A DNA stretch of 64,000 nucleotides from Kolteria novifilia (GCA_007748055.1 CP036279.1:5518001-5582000); one strand, 5' to 3'. Counted from the stretch's first letter, positions 43,433-53,958 are shown. Translations and numbers: made by a program. Notes: generated from the sequence alone by a model not told the origin.

Positions 43433-44833
43433 ATGTCATCAAACCAGACGCCCCCGCTCATCGTCGCGAACACGGTCGGCCTGACCGGCCGATGGCTCGA
43501 TCACGCTCCCCGACTCAAGGCCCTCACCGAACGTGGCTGGAAACGGTCGCTCACCGAAGTCCTGCCCGCGGTCACCTCGACCTGCCAAGCCACCTTCCTC
43601 ACCGGCCGTCATCCCGACGAACACGGCATCGTCGCCAACGGCTGGCTCTTTCGCGACACCATGGAAGTGCGGTTCTGGCAACAGTCCAACCGTCTCCTGC
43701 AAGCCGAACCGCTCTACACGACCCTTCGGCGCCAGGCCCACGAGCGCGGGAAGGACTTTCGCTGCGCCAAGCTCTTCTGGTGGTTCAATCAAGGTGCCGA
43801 CGTCGCCCTGAGCGTGACTCCCAAGCCCTATTACGGTGCCGACGGCAACAAGGTCTTCGGCATCTCCGGAGCCCCGTCGGCATTGCCTCGAAAGCTCGAA
43901 GAGGACCTCGGTCCCTTCCCCTTCGCCACCTTTTGGGGGCCGATGGCGGGACTTCCCGCGACGGCGTGGATCGCACGCGCGGCGGCCGAAGTCGTCCAGC
44001 GCGAGCGCCCCGATTTGACCCTCGTCTACCTCCCGCATCTGGACTACGACCCGCAGCGCCACGGGCCTTCGGGCACCGACATGGCCCGCGTCGTGGGCGA
44101 ACTCGACGATGCGATGGTTCCCCTCCTCAACGCCGCCCAGTCGTCGGGAGCCCGACTTTGGATCCTCAACGAGTACGGCCACCGCGATGTCTCCCGGCCA
44201 CTCTTCCCCAATCGCTGGCTTCGGGAGGCCGGCCTCCTCACCGTTCGCCAAGGCCCATTCGGCGAAACGATCGATCTCTTCGAATCGCGAGCCGTCGCGG
44301 TGTGCGATCACCAGCTTTGCCATCTCTACGTCAACAGTCCCAACGACATCGGCCGCGTGGTTGAGACGATCGGCACCCGAGCTGGCCTCGGCCGCATCGT
44401 CACCGGAGACGAACGGGCGGATCTTCACCTCGACCACGAACGATCGGGCGAGGTCGTGCTCCTTTCCGAGCCCGACGCATGGTTCGCATACCCCTACTGG
44501 AACGACGATCGTCTCGCCCCCGACTTCGCGCGGACCGTCGACATCCACCGCAAGATCGGCTTCGATCCCTGCGAAATGTTCTTCGATCCCGAACTCCGAT
44601 GGCCCAAGGCCCGAGCGGCTCGCCGCCTCCTTCAGAAGAAGCTCGGCTTTCGAACCCTCTTCGATGTCGTTCCGCTCGACGCGACGCTGGTGCGCGGTAG
44701 CCATGGACTCCCCGCGGAAGACCCTCGCGACCGGCCTCTGCTCATTGGCGATGGCCCCGCGCCCGACGCTGGGGATTCGATCCCGCAAACGGCGGTTCAC
44801 GAGTTGATGCTCGGCGCGTTGACCTCATGCTGA
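43433..44833 (+). CDS. Type I phosphodiesterase / nucleotide pyrophosphatase family protein
   Basis: A 466-residue alkaline-phosphatase-superfamily protein without signal peptide. Motifs: nucleophile Thr or Ser region in EVLPAVTSTCQATFLTGRHPDEHGIVANGW, metal ligands in LTLVYLPHLDYDPQRHGP and LWILNEYGHRDVSRP, and GSHGLPAEDPRDRPLLIG near the C-terminus. The pattern LPAVTxTxQATxLTGxxPxxHGI is characteristic of the family. The substrate is unknown; related proteins occur in metabolite biosynthesis clusters. It is convergent with the YhaN-like gene. Confidence 0.85.
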   Translation: MSSNQTPPLIVANTVGLTGRWLDHAPRLKALTERGWKRSLTEVLPAVTSTCQATFLTGRHPDEHGIVANGWLFRDTMEVRFWQQSNRLLQAEPLYTTLRRQAHERGKDFRCAKLFWWFNQGADVALSVTPKPYYGADGNKVFGISGAPSALPRKLEEDLGPFPFATFWGPMAGLPATAWIARAAAEVVQRERPDLTLVYLPHLDYDPQRHGPSGTDMARVVGELDDAMVPLLNAAQSSGARLWILNEYGHRDVSRPLFPNRWLREAGLLTVRQGPFGETIDLFESRAVAVCDHQLCHLYVNSPNDIGRVVETIGTRAGLGRIVTGDERADLHLDHERSGEVVLLSEPDAWFAYPYWNDDRLAPDFARTVDIHRKIGFDPCEMFFDPELRWPKARAARRLLQKKLGFRTLFDVVPLDATLVRGSHGLPAEDPRDRPLLIGDGPAPDAGDSIPQTAVHELMLGALTSC

Positions 44834-44849
44834 TCGGCGGGATAAGGGC

Positions 44850-47800
44850 TCATCCAACGGCCGTCGCGTCGACATCGACAGTCCCTTCGGCCAGTTCATG
44901 TATGAACAAGGTCTCGGCGTCCAAGCGATGCTCCGCCAGTTCGACGAGATGACGGTGGTGGGTGAACATGATGACCTGGGTCGTTCGCGATAACTCGCCA
45001 AGGACCTCGAGAGCCGCTCCGGCACGGGCGTCATCGAACTGAATCAAAATATCGTCGACAATGAACGGCAACGGCGGTTGTCGTTCGAGGTAGGCCCGAA
45101 GACTCGCGACCCGCAACGCGAGATAGAGTTGGTCGCGCGTCCCCTCGCTCATTCCTTCGACGCCGACGCGCGTCGAACGATCCTCCCTCAAGCCCAGGAG
45201 GATGGCTTCGCCCTGTTCATTCCAATCGAGCAGGAGATCGGCGAACCGACCGAGCGTGAGCGTTTGAAAGAGCCGCCCCGCCTCTTTGAGAATTGGCCCT
45301 TCGTTCTTCGAACGGTATTCCTCGACCGCCTTGCGAAGGATCGCCAACGAAAGGTTCAAACGGGCGTATTCGACGGCATCGCGTTCGATCTTCGCGACCA
45401 GATGCTGGATATGTTCGCTCGCTTCCGCGGCCTCGGCATTGCCGTCGACCAGTGCGAGGGTGCGGCGCTCTTCACCGATGCGTTGGTCGAGCTGTGATTT
45501 CTCACCTTCCTTCGCGTTGATCTCCGCTCGGAGAGCCTCGATCTGTCCGGGCAAGACGTCGGGATCTTCGACCTCCGAAACGACCTCCGCGACAAACAAC
45601 TCCAGAGACTGCCCCTGGGCGAGTCTTCCGAGTTGCTCTTCGAGCGAGCGCAACTCCGCCTCGACCTCGATCAGGCGCTGCGATCGCCCTTCGATCTCGG
45701 GAAGTTCCTCGGCGGCCGAACACCCCGCTTCCCGGCAAAGCTCCTCAATCTGCGAAGTGAGCCGGGCGACCTCGTCCCGGTTGCGGCGTTGTTTCTCGAG
45801 CAACTCCTCATGACGTTTGCGTTGCTCCTCCTGGCGATCACGGGCTCGCCTGGCTTCGATCAGCCGATCGTGGATCACCCCAACCGCCTCGAAAATTGGC
45901 TGCTGGGAGAGGTCTTCGGCGATTCGCTCGCGAAGCGACGCCGCCTCACGTTTGAACTCCTCCTCGTCCGCCTTGATATCCTCGATCCGCGTTGTGTAGC
46001 CCGCCCGCTCCCTGCGAATCTCCTCGAGTTTGTTCCGCTGGCGCATCACCAGATCGGCCTGCGAAGGAGTCGCCGTCCCCTCGAGCCCGATCGGCCGCAT
46101 CGCCTTGACCCAGCGCAACCTCCAGTCGTTCAGATCGCGCTTCGCCCGCTCGCACGCAGTCTCGGCACGAGGAAGCTCCTCCTCGATCGTCGTCATCCGC
46201 TCCTGAAGACGCTCGCGACGGTCCGCCTTCTCCCGCAGCGACTCGGCAAGTGCCTCAGCCTTCTCGAGCAAGATCGCCAGCGGCGCCGTCTCCGACGGCT
46301 TCGCCTCAAATGAGTGCAGTAGCTGAATCAACTCGTCGCGACAATCGTCGATCCTCGTTTGCAGTGATTCGACCGCCGACGCACGCGCGGCGATCTCTTC
46401 GGCGAGCTGGACCAACTGGCCCTGCTGGCCAAGCCACTCGCGCATTTCCCGAGGCGAACGAGGAACGAGCGAAGCCTCGCGCCATACCTCCCGCCAAGCC
46501 TCCTCCTCACGGGCGAGTCCGCCGTGCGCTTCCTCAAGTTTCTTCGCGAGATCGTCGCAGCGCTGCCCCGCGAGTTGAAGATCCGCCACCAATCGCTCGT
46601 GACGCGCGACGCGATCGGCCTCGCGCCGCAGCCGATCGGCGATATCGTCGGCCTGACGCATCGCCTTCTCAAAGTCGCGGCCGCCGACCTCATCCGCCTC
46701 ATCGAACGGCTCGGCGGACCTGGTTCGCCAACGGTCGAGAATCTCCCGCCAACGAGCGTCGCGCTCCTCACGTGCTTGCGTCAGACTCTCCTGGGTGGGA
46801 AGGTCGTGCTCGCGCCGCATCCGTTCCAGATCTTCCTCGAGACGCCGCAGCGTGCCTCGCTCCTGTTCCAATAGTTCGTTCGCCCGGCGAACGTTCTCGT
46901 GGGCCGATTGCCAACGTTCCTCGAACTCGGAGACCGTTTCCGAACCGGGGACGCTGACACGGGACAGTTCCTCGAGTTCCCCTTTCCAGAGTGGTAGTCG
47001 CGAAAGGGCGGCATCCGCTCGCCTTCGACATTGACGAAGTTCCTCAAGTTTGTCGGCCAACTCGCCTTCGAGGTCGCCAAAACGCGCAATCCGCCGGGTC
47101 ACGGGCCCAATCGGTGACGGATCCGCAACGAAACCGATCTCTTCCAACGCCGTCGCGAGCTGTTCCCGCTCTCTCGCCGTCGATGAGGCTGCCTTCTCGG
47201 CATCCCGCGATGCGCGGACACGGGCTTCGTGAGCCCGGGCCAACTCCTGGATCTCGACGCACTCCGCTTCCGTCAACGGACGCGCATCAGGACCATTCGC
47301 CCCCACGTCGGCGGGCAACTCCTCAAGCAACGCGGCAATCGACGCTTCGCAACTCTTCGCCTTGGTCACGAGGTCGCGGCGATCGTCAACCGCTTTGCGA
47401 ACCTCGGCCATCTTGTCGCGAAGCCGCTGAATCTCCTCGCCCTGGGCCAACAACTCACCGGGAAGCTCCCGTTCTCCGAGCTCTCGCGCCACCCCGTCGA
47501 TTTCATCGGCAAGACTCACCACTTGCCGCTGTTTCGCCCCCAACGCGGTTGTCGCGGCGACTCGGTCGGCGGTGAAGCTCGACCGCAACCGAGGTACGCC
47601 AGCGAGCGTTTCCCGTTCCTCGGCGAGTTGCTCGCGCGGGGCGAGGAGCGGAAAGGCTTCGGCGATTCTCTCCAGACGACGCCTCCGGGCCCGCAACTGT
47701 TCGAGTTCGGTATCGAGTCGGCCCCGCTCCTGCTCGCTGGCGTCGAGTTGCTGAGCATGGCGTTCGTACTCATCGGCGGACTTTTGCAACTCGCGGACCT

Positions 47801-48395
47801 TCTTTCGGTTCTCCCGAAGCGTGGTGAGCGCCGCGTTGATCGACTGGTTGCGGCCACGGCGAAGGTAGAGGGCGTCCTGTTCCGCCTGTAGCTTCGCCTC
47901 CACGTCCCGAAGGTTGGCGAGTCCCGACCCAGCCGCGAAGAGAATGTCGCCAAGTTCGCCACCTCCCTCGAGGATGCGCTTTCCACCTTCGACGAGTTCG
48001 TCGTGATCGAAACCGAACATCGCCCGGAAGCGAGCTTCGTCGACCCCTCCCAGGAGAGGTCGCAATTCTTCTTCCTCGACGACGCCCTGATCGTCGTCGG
48101 CGCGCAACGTGTTCTTGTTGCCTCGTCGTCGGACCACCTCGAGCGACGCTCCGGTGCCATTTCCCAGAAGGGCTCCGACACGAAGTTCGCGAAGTGGGTG
48201 AAGGAACGAGTCGTTGTGGTTCTTCGGTTTCGGGGGAAATCCGTACAGAAGGCGGCCGATCGCCCGCAGTGCGGAACTCTTCCCCGCCTCGTTCGGCCCA
48301 TGAATGAGATGGAGCCCCTCCCGGCCAGCGGAAAGATCGACGCGGCGCTGGGTAAAGGGACCGAAGGCAAGCAGGTCCAGACGCAAGATCTTCAT
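44850..48395 (-). CDS. YhaN-like SMC-type ATPase (double-strand break metabolism)
   Basis: A 1181-residue ABC/SMC-type ATPase. Walker A is GPNEAGKSSALRAIGRLLYGFP (Gly34 to ~55). Long coiled coils cover about residues 170-1000, including several Glu/Arg-rich segments. The signature MSEGTRDQLYLALRVASLR and Walker B FIVDDILIQFDDARA lie at about 1070-1120, followed by the H-loop region MFTHHRHLVELA. This is the YhaN/Rad50/SbcC architecture. It forms an operon with the YhaO-like nuclease (ATGA overlap), so both probably act as an Mre11-Rad50-like complex on DNA ends. Confidence 0.9.
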   Translation of the reverse strand: MKILRLDLLAFGPFTQRRVDLSAGREGLHLIHGPNEAGKSSALRAIGRLLYGFPPKPKNHNDSFLHPLRELRVGALLGNGTGASLEVVRRRGNKNTLRADDDQGVVEEEELRPLLGGVDEARFRAMFGFDHDELVEGGKRILEGGGELGDILFAAGSGLANLRDVEAKLQAEQDALYLRRGRNQSINAALTTLRENRKKVRELQKSADEYERHAQQLDASEQERGRLDTELEQLRARRRRLERIAEAFPLLAPREQLAEERETLAGVPRLRSSFTADRVAATTALGAKQRQVVSLADEIDGVARELGERELPGELLAQGEEIQRLRDKMAEVRKAVDDRRDLVTKAKSCEASIAALLEELPADVGANGPDARPLTEAECVEIQELARAHEARVRASRDAEKAASSTAREREQLATALEEIGFVADPSPIGPVTRRIARFGDLEGELADKLEELRQCRRRADAALSRLPLWKGELEELSRVSVPGSETVSEFEERWQSAHENVRRANELLEQERGTLRRLEEDLERMRREHDLPTQESLTQAREERDARWREILDRWRTRSAEPFDEADEVGGRDFEKAMRQADDIADRLRREADRVARHERLVADLQLAGQRCDDLAKKLEEAHGGLAREEEAWREVWREASLVPRSPREMREWLGQQGQLVQLAEEIAARASAVESLQTRIDDCRDELIQLLHSFEAKPSETAPLAILLEKAEALAESLREKADRRERLQERMTTIEEELPRAETACERAKRDLNDWRLRWVKAMRPIGLEGTATPSQADLVMRQRNKLEEIRRERAGYTTRIEDIKADEEEFKREAASLRERIAEDLSQQPIFEAVGVIHDRLIEARRARDRQEEQRKRHEELLEKQRRNRDEVARLTSQIEELCREAGCSAAEELPEIEGRSQRLIEVEAELRSLEEQLGRLAQGQSLELFVAEVVSEVEDPDVLPGQIEALRAEINAKEGEKSQLDQRIGEERRTLALVDGNAEAAEASEHIQHLVAKIERDAVEYARLNLSLAILRKAVEEYRSKNEGPILKEAGRLFQTLTLGRFADLLLDWNEQGEAILLGLREDRSTRVGVEGMSEGTRDQLYLALRVASLRAYLERQPPLPFIVDDILIQFDDARAGAALEVLGELSRTTQVIMFTHHRHLVELAEHRLDAETLFIHELAEGTVDVDATAVG

Positions 48396-49657
48396 TCGGC
48401 CTCACCCTCGTTGAGCAGCCGGTCCCACAAGGTCGTCTCCACGCTCGGCAACAGGTCGCGCAGAAGCTCCGAGGGATTGTCCAAAGGCAGACTCCCCTGT
48501 TCGCGGACATCCTTCTTCAACTGTGTCAGCAGTGGCTCGAGTGATCCGGCGAGGTTTTCAAGTTGGCCATCCTCCTGCTTAAGTGCGACGATGATGGTCG
48601 CGAGTTCCCCCAACGGGCCCTCCCGCGATCGTTCGGCATCGGCCGTGCGAGCGGCACTCGTGCGGAAGGCGATTTTCTCGATCCAGACCTCTCCGCCCGA
48701 GACGTCGAGTGCCGTCGATCGGATCTGGTCGGTCCAGTAACCAGGACGCGAGATAAGCTTCGCGTGAACAGGTCCCGCGCCGACGACACGAATGCGAACG
48801 GCTAGCGCCCGCCCCTCGGCAGCATCGAGAAGTTGTCGAAACCGCTCGCTTGTCTCCTCGAGCAATTCATGGGGATCGGTCCAGTCGGCGATGTCGACCG
48901 AGCACGTCTCCCAGCGCATGACGTCGACGCTGCGATGCTTCCAGTGGGTGACTTCCCGCTGGTCGACAGTCACCAGGGTACACCCTTTCGGGCCCGACTC
49001 GCGGATATGGCGTCCCTGCACATTCCCGGGAAACAGGATGTGCGGGTGGCGGCACAGGATCTCACGCTTGTGAATATGTCCGAGGGCCCAATAGTCGTAG
49101 CCGCGCGACTCGAGCCCTTCGACGGTGCAGGGAGCATAACGAGCGTGGGCGTCGGACCCGGTGGCGCACGTGTGCAGCATGCCGATGTTGAAACAGTTCG
49201 GTTCCGCGGCCGGGTAGCTGCTCGAGAGGTCCTCGGTGATCGCCGCTTTGGCAAAACTCTGCCCATGGATCGCCACGTCGACGTCGGGAAGATGCTTCGT
49301 CTCGGGGCGGTCACTCAGGAAGAAGTGGACGTTCTCGGGAAGTCGTAAGGTCTTGGTCATGCGGTTGGCGGCATCGTGGTTGCCCGCGATGACGTAGACG
49401 GGAATCTCGGCTTCGCGAAGCTTCCTCATCTGATCGACGAAGAAGAGACCCGTGTTGACGTCGCGCCAGTCGCCGTCGTAGAGATCGCCCGCGATCAGCA
49501 CAAAGGCGACCTTCTCCTCAAGGGCCAGCGCCACCAGCCGTTCGAGCGCTCGCCGCGTCGCCCCGCGGATTCGCTCTACCGGCGCTCCCTCGTAGCGTTC
49601 GAGCCCCAATAACGGGCTATCGAGGTGAATGTCCGCCGCATGGAGGAACTGAAACAT
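48392..49657 (-). CDS. YhaO/SbcD-like metallophosphoesterase (nuclease subunit)
   Basis: Start at ATG 49657 (MFQFLHAADIHLDSPLLGL); the upstream frame is poor. The 421-residue product has calcineurin-like metal motifs in order: DIHLDSP, LIAGDLYDGDW, VIAGNHDAAN, GMLHT, and ALGHIHKRE. The C-terminal half (VTVDQREVTHWKHRSVDVMRWET onward) resembles the YhaO capping domain. Partner of the large ATPase downstream; the pair resembles SbcD-SbcC or YhaO-YhaN, which process DNA ends. Divergent from the recC-like gene, so DNA-end processing genes cluster here. Confidence 0.9.
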   Translation of the reverse strand: MFQFLHAADIHLDSPLLGLERYEGAPVERIRGATRRALERLVALALEEKVAFVLIAGDLYDGDWRDVNTGLFFVDQMRKLREAEIPVYVIAGNHDAANRMTKTLRLPENVHFFLSDRPETKHLPDVDVAIHGQSFAKAAITEDLSSSYPAAEPNCFNIGMLHTCATGSDAHARYAPCTVEGLESRGYDYWALGHIHKREILCRHPHILFPGNVQGRHIRESGPKGCTLVTVDQREVTHWKHRSVDVMRWETCSVDIADWTDPHELLEETSERFRQLLDAAEGRALAVRIRVVGAGPVHAKLISRPGYWTDQIRSTALDVSGGEVWIEKIAFRTSAARTADAERSREGPLGELATIIVALKQEDGQLENLAGSLEPLLTQLKKDVREQGSLPLDNPSELLRDLLPSVETTLWDRLLNEGEAE

Positions 49658-49802
49658 CCCTGCCTCACTCGATCCGATCGACCGACGGCGCCTCCCGTCG
49701 AGCCGGTCGTCCACTTCCTTCCCAGAACCCCATCGACAACCTGCCGGCCAACACCGTAGGCTGTACCAGTCATGTTACGGACAAGAAGGACAGATTCGGT
49801 CC

Positions 49803-52800
49803 ATGCTTCACTTGTTTCACGCCGAGAATCTGGGCAGTTTGGTACCAACACTGATCGAACGACTCGATCAGCCCGGCCCCAACCCGCTCGATCGCGCCTT
49901 TCGGATGGTGACGGTGCTGGTGCCAAGCCGGTTGGTCGAGACCTACGTCACCCACGAAGTCGCTCGTCGTCGCGGGATCGCGTGCAACCTTCGCTTCGTT
50001 CGCCCCCTGTCCTTCCTCGCGTCGCTGCTCCGTCGAGAAGATCGCTCGCGCCGTCCGCTCACCGCGACTCAGCTCGAGCGTGGCTTGTGGCGTCTCTTTG
50101 ACGAGGCGGACGAGTCCTACGCGTCGCTCCCCGGCCCGGTCCGCGACTATCTTGGAGAGCCCGGCTCGCCCGCCCGCGAACAACGACGCCAGCAGCTCGC
50201 CGAGAAGGTCGCGGGACTCCTCGACACGTACATGACCCAGCGTCCCAGGTTGACCGAACAGTGGGCGGAGGGCAAGGCGGTCTTCACGCGGGAACCGGCT
50301 CACTCCACCGAAGCTTGGCAACGGGAACTGTGGCGTCGGCTCTTGGGGCCCGAGGGCCTTTTGCCCACGATCGAGTCGGAAACGGGGATCCACTGGAGCC
50401 ATCCGGCCGACATCGTCGATCGTCTCTCGTCGACCTCCCTGCCACGAAAGCTCCTTTGGTTCGGCGCCGACATCACCTCGCCCGGTGAACGCGACTCCTT
50501 GGCGAGACTCGCCGAACTGACCGATGTTGACGCCTTCGCCGTCATTCCCTCCCTGCGTCCCCCTGGGGTTGCGTCTTGGACGCGTCGCTGGGCCGAGCCA
50601 CCCCAGCGAGCGTTCGAGCTCCTCCACCCCACTTGCCCGACCGCGCGCATCGAACGAGTCGCCGTTCGGCCCGCATCGCCAACGAGCTTGCTGGGCCAGA
50701 TCCAACGGGACATCGTTTCAGGCGTCGAGAAGTCAGAGAGCCAATCATTGGCGGGTGATGCCTCGGTGCGAATCCTACGATGCCCCGACTTGCGCCGGGA
50801 GGCGGAAATCCTCGGCAACGAGATCTGGGAACTCCTTTCCGCGGAGCCCACCGCGAATCGACCGCCGCTGCGGTTTGACGACATCGCGATCCTGGTCGCC
50901 GATTCCGGCTCTTTTTCAAGCTACGTCGCCCACTTCGAATCGGCGTTTCGGGAACTCCACGACATCCCACTTAGCGTGGCCGACCTGCCGATCGCCGAAC
51001 ACCTTCGGTTGCTTGACGCGCTCAAGCTGATCGTGGAGCTACCCCAGGGTCGGCTCACGCGATCGGACCTTCTCGCGGTGCTCACTCATCCCTGCGTCCT
51101 CGGACATGCACCCGAGGCCGATCCGCACCGGTGGAGACATTGGTGTGAGTTCGCGGGTATTTACCGGGGAGCCGACGGCGATTCGCCCATCGATGCCTAT
51201 GTCGAGCTCGACCTGTTTCACTGGGATCAGGGGCTTCGGCGACTCGGCCTGGGCGCGTGGATGCTGGGAGAAGAGAGTGGCGAGCAGCGGGCCTATCGGG
51301 GCGGCGACGCCGTTTCTCTTCCCGTCGATAGCCACGAGGACGAACTAACCTCGCTCGGGCAACTGATCGCGCTGGCGCGGTCCTTGCTCGCCGACGCCCA
51401 CTTCGCCAACGAGCAACACCTGCCCCTGACGGAGTGGTCGATCTTTTTCGAAGGGATGATCGGGTCGTACTTGAAGCCCGAGGACGATCGGGACGAGTTC
51501 GCGCTCGGCCTCGCGCGGCGTTCGGCGACGAGTCTCGCCGAGATCGACATCGATCGTCGTCCGGTCCCCTACGAGATCGCCAAACGGATCTTCCTCGGTC
51601 AATTAGGGGCTCGGCGCGGGTTTCGCGGTCGCCCCCTGACCGACGGCGTGGTGGTGGCTCCCCTGCGCTCGGCCAGCGATATTCCCTTCCGAGTCGTCTT
51701 CATCGCGGGCCTGGGCGAAGGAACCTTTCCCGTGCGGGCTCGGCGCGATCCCCTCGATCTGACCGAATGGCTGCCCGTGGAGGGGGAGCTCGATGCGCGG
51801 CAGCGCGACCGATTCACCTTCTGGAAACGATTGATGGCGACCTCCGACCGGTTGGTCCTTTCGTACATCGCTCGCGACAGCCAGACGGGAGAGGAGCTGG
51901 CCCCGTCGCCGATGGTTGAGGACTTCCTGTCCCTCTTGGGCGAAGGCTCCCTGTCCGAAGTCGATCTCGACCGTCTCACCGTCGCGCATCCGCTCAGGCG
52001 ATACGACGCGAGCTACTTCGAAACGTCTCCCGACAGAGGTCCTCTTCCCTCCCATTCGCCCGCGGCACGGCAAGAGTACCAAGCCACCCTGCTGCGAAAG
52101 GAACTCGTCGCCCACCTCGGCCCAGGATGGGACATCGATGGGGCGATGCAGCGAACATTGCCGCGAACGGTCCAGGAATGGCTCGGCCTACTACCCCTCG
52201 CGGCAAGCTCCTCCTCGGCGACTCCCGAACCGTCTCCCTCGGCGCTGGTGCGGTGGGTTTCCGAGCAACGTGAGGAGCGACCGACCCTCGCGGTCTCCTT
52301 GACGACGCTGCGTCGGTTTCTCGAGTCCCCCCTACAGACTTACGCCCGCTTGATCTTGAGACTCTCGGCGGATGACGAGTCAGCATCGGACTCGGGAGAT
52401 GACGAGCCATTGGAGACCACGATCCTCCAGCGCACGAGCTTGCTGCGGCGAGCCTTTCGCGGTCGGCTGTCACGGCCCATGCCCGAGGATCCGACTTCGG
52501 CCGAACTGCTGGCTCCCTTGCTGGAACACGACGAATTGGCCGGGCGCTTGCCGACGGGGCCCTTCCTCGCGACCGAGCGAGCGAGTTTTCTGAGCGACCT
52601 CCAGCACTGGAAAGCGAATGTGGCGGCGCTCGAACTCGACAAGCATCGCCCCTTTCGCATCTTCCGATTTGGACGAGCCGAGGCGGGGGCGGAGGTCGAC
52701 GAAGTCCTTCCTCCCCTCACGTTCCCCCTGGAGGTTCGGGTCGGTGATGCCCTCGTGGGCGTGACGGTGGAGCTGCACGGCCGCTCGGAACTAGCGAATC

Positions 52801-53294
52801 CGGACACCGGAGAGTCCCTGATCCTGCTCGCCAGTGAGTCGACCGGCTCGCTCAAACACTCGCTGCGCGGCCATCTTGACCAGATCCTCTTCACCTTATC
52901 CGGGATGCGAGGCGGCGCCGGCTATCGCTCGTTCGTCATCCCCGCGGGTAGCCGCAAACACGACGCGGGGATCGACGATTGGCCCGCCATCAGCGTGGAG
53001 GAGGCGAGGGAGTATTTGCGACTCTTGCTCGTCGACTTGCTGGAGGGGACGCACGACTACCGTCTGCCGATCGAAGCAGTCGAACGCCACTTCCGCGCGG
53101 ACGGCAGGAAGACCATTTTCGAGATTGTCAAAGAACTCCATGACCAGCACGATCGCGGCGGCTATTCATGTCTACGCGGGCCTCTGCGAGATGTGGACCG
53201 CTTCGCGGCGCCTCCCGAAGAGATGGCGTTGGCGATGATCGAGCGAAGATTCCGCTGGCTTCCGGACGCGGAGCAGACGAATCTCAAAGGATGA
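49803..53294 (+). CDS. recC: RecC-like exodeoxyribonuclease V gamma subunit
   Basis: A 1163-residue protein similar in layout to RecC, the subunit of RecBCD that recognises Chi and splits the duplex. Inactive helicase-like blocks are visible: TVLVPSRLVETYVTHEVARR, then DDIAILVADSGSFSSYV near residue 360, then DGVVVAPLRSASDIPFRVVFIAGLGEGTFPVRARRDPLDL near 615-650, a RecC hallmark. The C-terminal part (TLRRFLESPLQTYARLIL) looks like an inactive nuclease-like domain. ATG 49803 has only a weak ribosome binding site. RecB and RecD are not next to it in this window; a TetR gene follows instead. Confidence 0.82.
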   Translation: MLHLFHAENLGSLVPTLIERLDQPGPNPLDRAFRMVTVLVPSRLVETYVTHEVARRRGIACNLRFVRPLSFLASLLRREDRSRRPLTATQLERGLWRLFDEADESYASLPGPVRDYLGEPGSPAREQRRQQLAEKVAGLLDTYMTQRPRLTEQWAEGKAVFTREPAHSTEAWQRELWRRLLGPEGLLPTIESETGIHWSHPADIVDRLSSTSLPRKLLWFGADITSPGERDSLARLAELTDVDAFAVIPSLRPPGVASWTRRWAEPPQRAFELLHPTCPTARIERVAVRPASPTSLLGQIQRDIVSGVEKSESQSLAGDASVRILRCPDLRREAEILGNEIWELLSAEPTANRPPLRFDDIAILVADSGSFSSYVAHFESAFRELHDIPLSVADLPIAEHLRLLDALKLIVELPQGRLTRSDLLAVLTHPCVLGHAPEADPHRWRHWCEFAGIYRGADGDSPIDAYVELDLFHWDQGLRRLGLGAWMLGEESGEQRAYRGGDAVSLPVDSHEDELTSLGQLIALARSLLADAHFANEQHLPLTEWSIFFEGMIGSYLKPEDDRDEFALGLARRSATSLAEIDIDRRPVPYEIAKRIFLGQLGARRGFRGRPLTDGVVVAPLRSASDIPFRVVFIAGLGEGTFPVRARRDPLDLTEWLPVEGELDARQRDRFTFWKRLMATSDRLVLSYIARDSQTGEELAPSPMVEDFLSLLGEGSLSEVDLDRLTVAHPLRRYDASYFETSPDRGPLPSHSPAARQEYQATLLRKELVAHLGPGWDIDGAMQRTLPRTVQEWLGLLPLAASSSSATPEPSPSALVRWVSEQREERPTLAVSLTTLRRFLESPLQTYARLILRLSADDESASDSGDDEPLETTILQRTSLLRRAFRGRLSRPMPEDPTSAELLAPLLEHDELAGRLPTGPFLATERASFLSDLQHWKANVAALELDKHRPFRIFRFGRAEAGAEVDEVLPPLTFPLEVRVGDALVGVTVELHGRSELANPDTGESLILLASESTGSLKHSLRGHLDQILFTLSGMRGGAGYRSFVIPAGSRKHDAGIDDWPAISVEEAREYLRLLLVDLLEGTHDYRLPIEAVERHFRADGRKTIFEIVKELHDQHDRGGYSCLRGPLRDVDRFAAPPEEMALAMIERRFRWLPDAEQTNLKG

Positions 53295-53376
53295 GGGAAC
53301 GGTTCGGACTTCTCGCGGCGGGTCCAACTCGTCAAGACCGTTGCCATTGCACACGATCGAAAGCGACCTCTAAACG

Positions 53377-53958
53377 ATGCGACGCGGGCGCCCCCGACAA
53401 TTCGACGAGAACGAAGCCCTTCAGGCGGCGATGGACGTCTTCTGGCAGAAGGGCTATGACGGCGCCTCCTGCGAGGATCTGCTCGAGGCGATGAAGATCA
53501 ATTGCGGTAGCATGTACGCCGCGTTCGGGGACAAACGCGCCCTGTTCGATCGCGCGTTCGATCTCTACGCCGAGACGGTCTTCGCCAAGGGGATGGCGAT
53601 CCTCGATGGCCCAGGGACCCCGCTGGAGAATGTCCGCTCCTTGATTGAGCGGTGGGCCGAGTCGGCCTCCAACCCCGAGCGCAAGGGTTGTCTGGTCACC
53701 AACACGCTGATCGAGTTCGGCAAGGAGCCGAGCGCGACCGAACGTGCCCGTGCCCTGCTCGATCGGGTTCGGGACGAGTTTCAGCGCAAGCTCCAACTCG
53801 CCCAGGAGCGTGGGGAGCTTCGTTCGTCGGCCGACCCGAAAGAACTCGCCGACTTTCTCATCAACACCGCACAAGGGCTCTCGGTCATGGCTCGCTCCGG
53901 CGCCGACAAGCAGACGATCCGCGGAGTGGTCAAGACCGCGCTATGCCTCCTCGCCTAG
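53377..53958 (+). CDS. TetR-family transcriptional regulator
   Basis: A 193-residue protein. The N-terminal HTH reads FDENEALQAAMDVFWQKGYDGASCEDLLEAMKINCGSMYAAFGDKRALFDRAFDLYAE, a standard TetR DNA-binding domain. The rest is an all-helical ligand-binding domain with RKGCLVTNTLIEFGKE, as in AcrR/TetR_C regulators. It starts 82 bases after the RecC-like gene. The nearest plausible targets are the EmrA/EmrB-like pump genes at 55761-58947, now separated from it by a decayed patch. I see no operator palindrome to prove this. Confidence 0.9.
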   Translation: MRRGRPRQFDENEALQAAMDVFWQKGYDGASCEDLLEAMKINCGSMYAAFGDKRALFDRAFDLYAETVFAKGMAILDGPGTPLENVRSLIERWAESASNPERKGCLVTNTLIEFGKEPSATERARALLDRVRDEFQRKLQLAQERGELRSSADPKELADFLINTAQGLSVMARSGADKQTIRGVVKTALCLLA

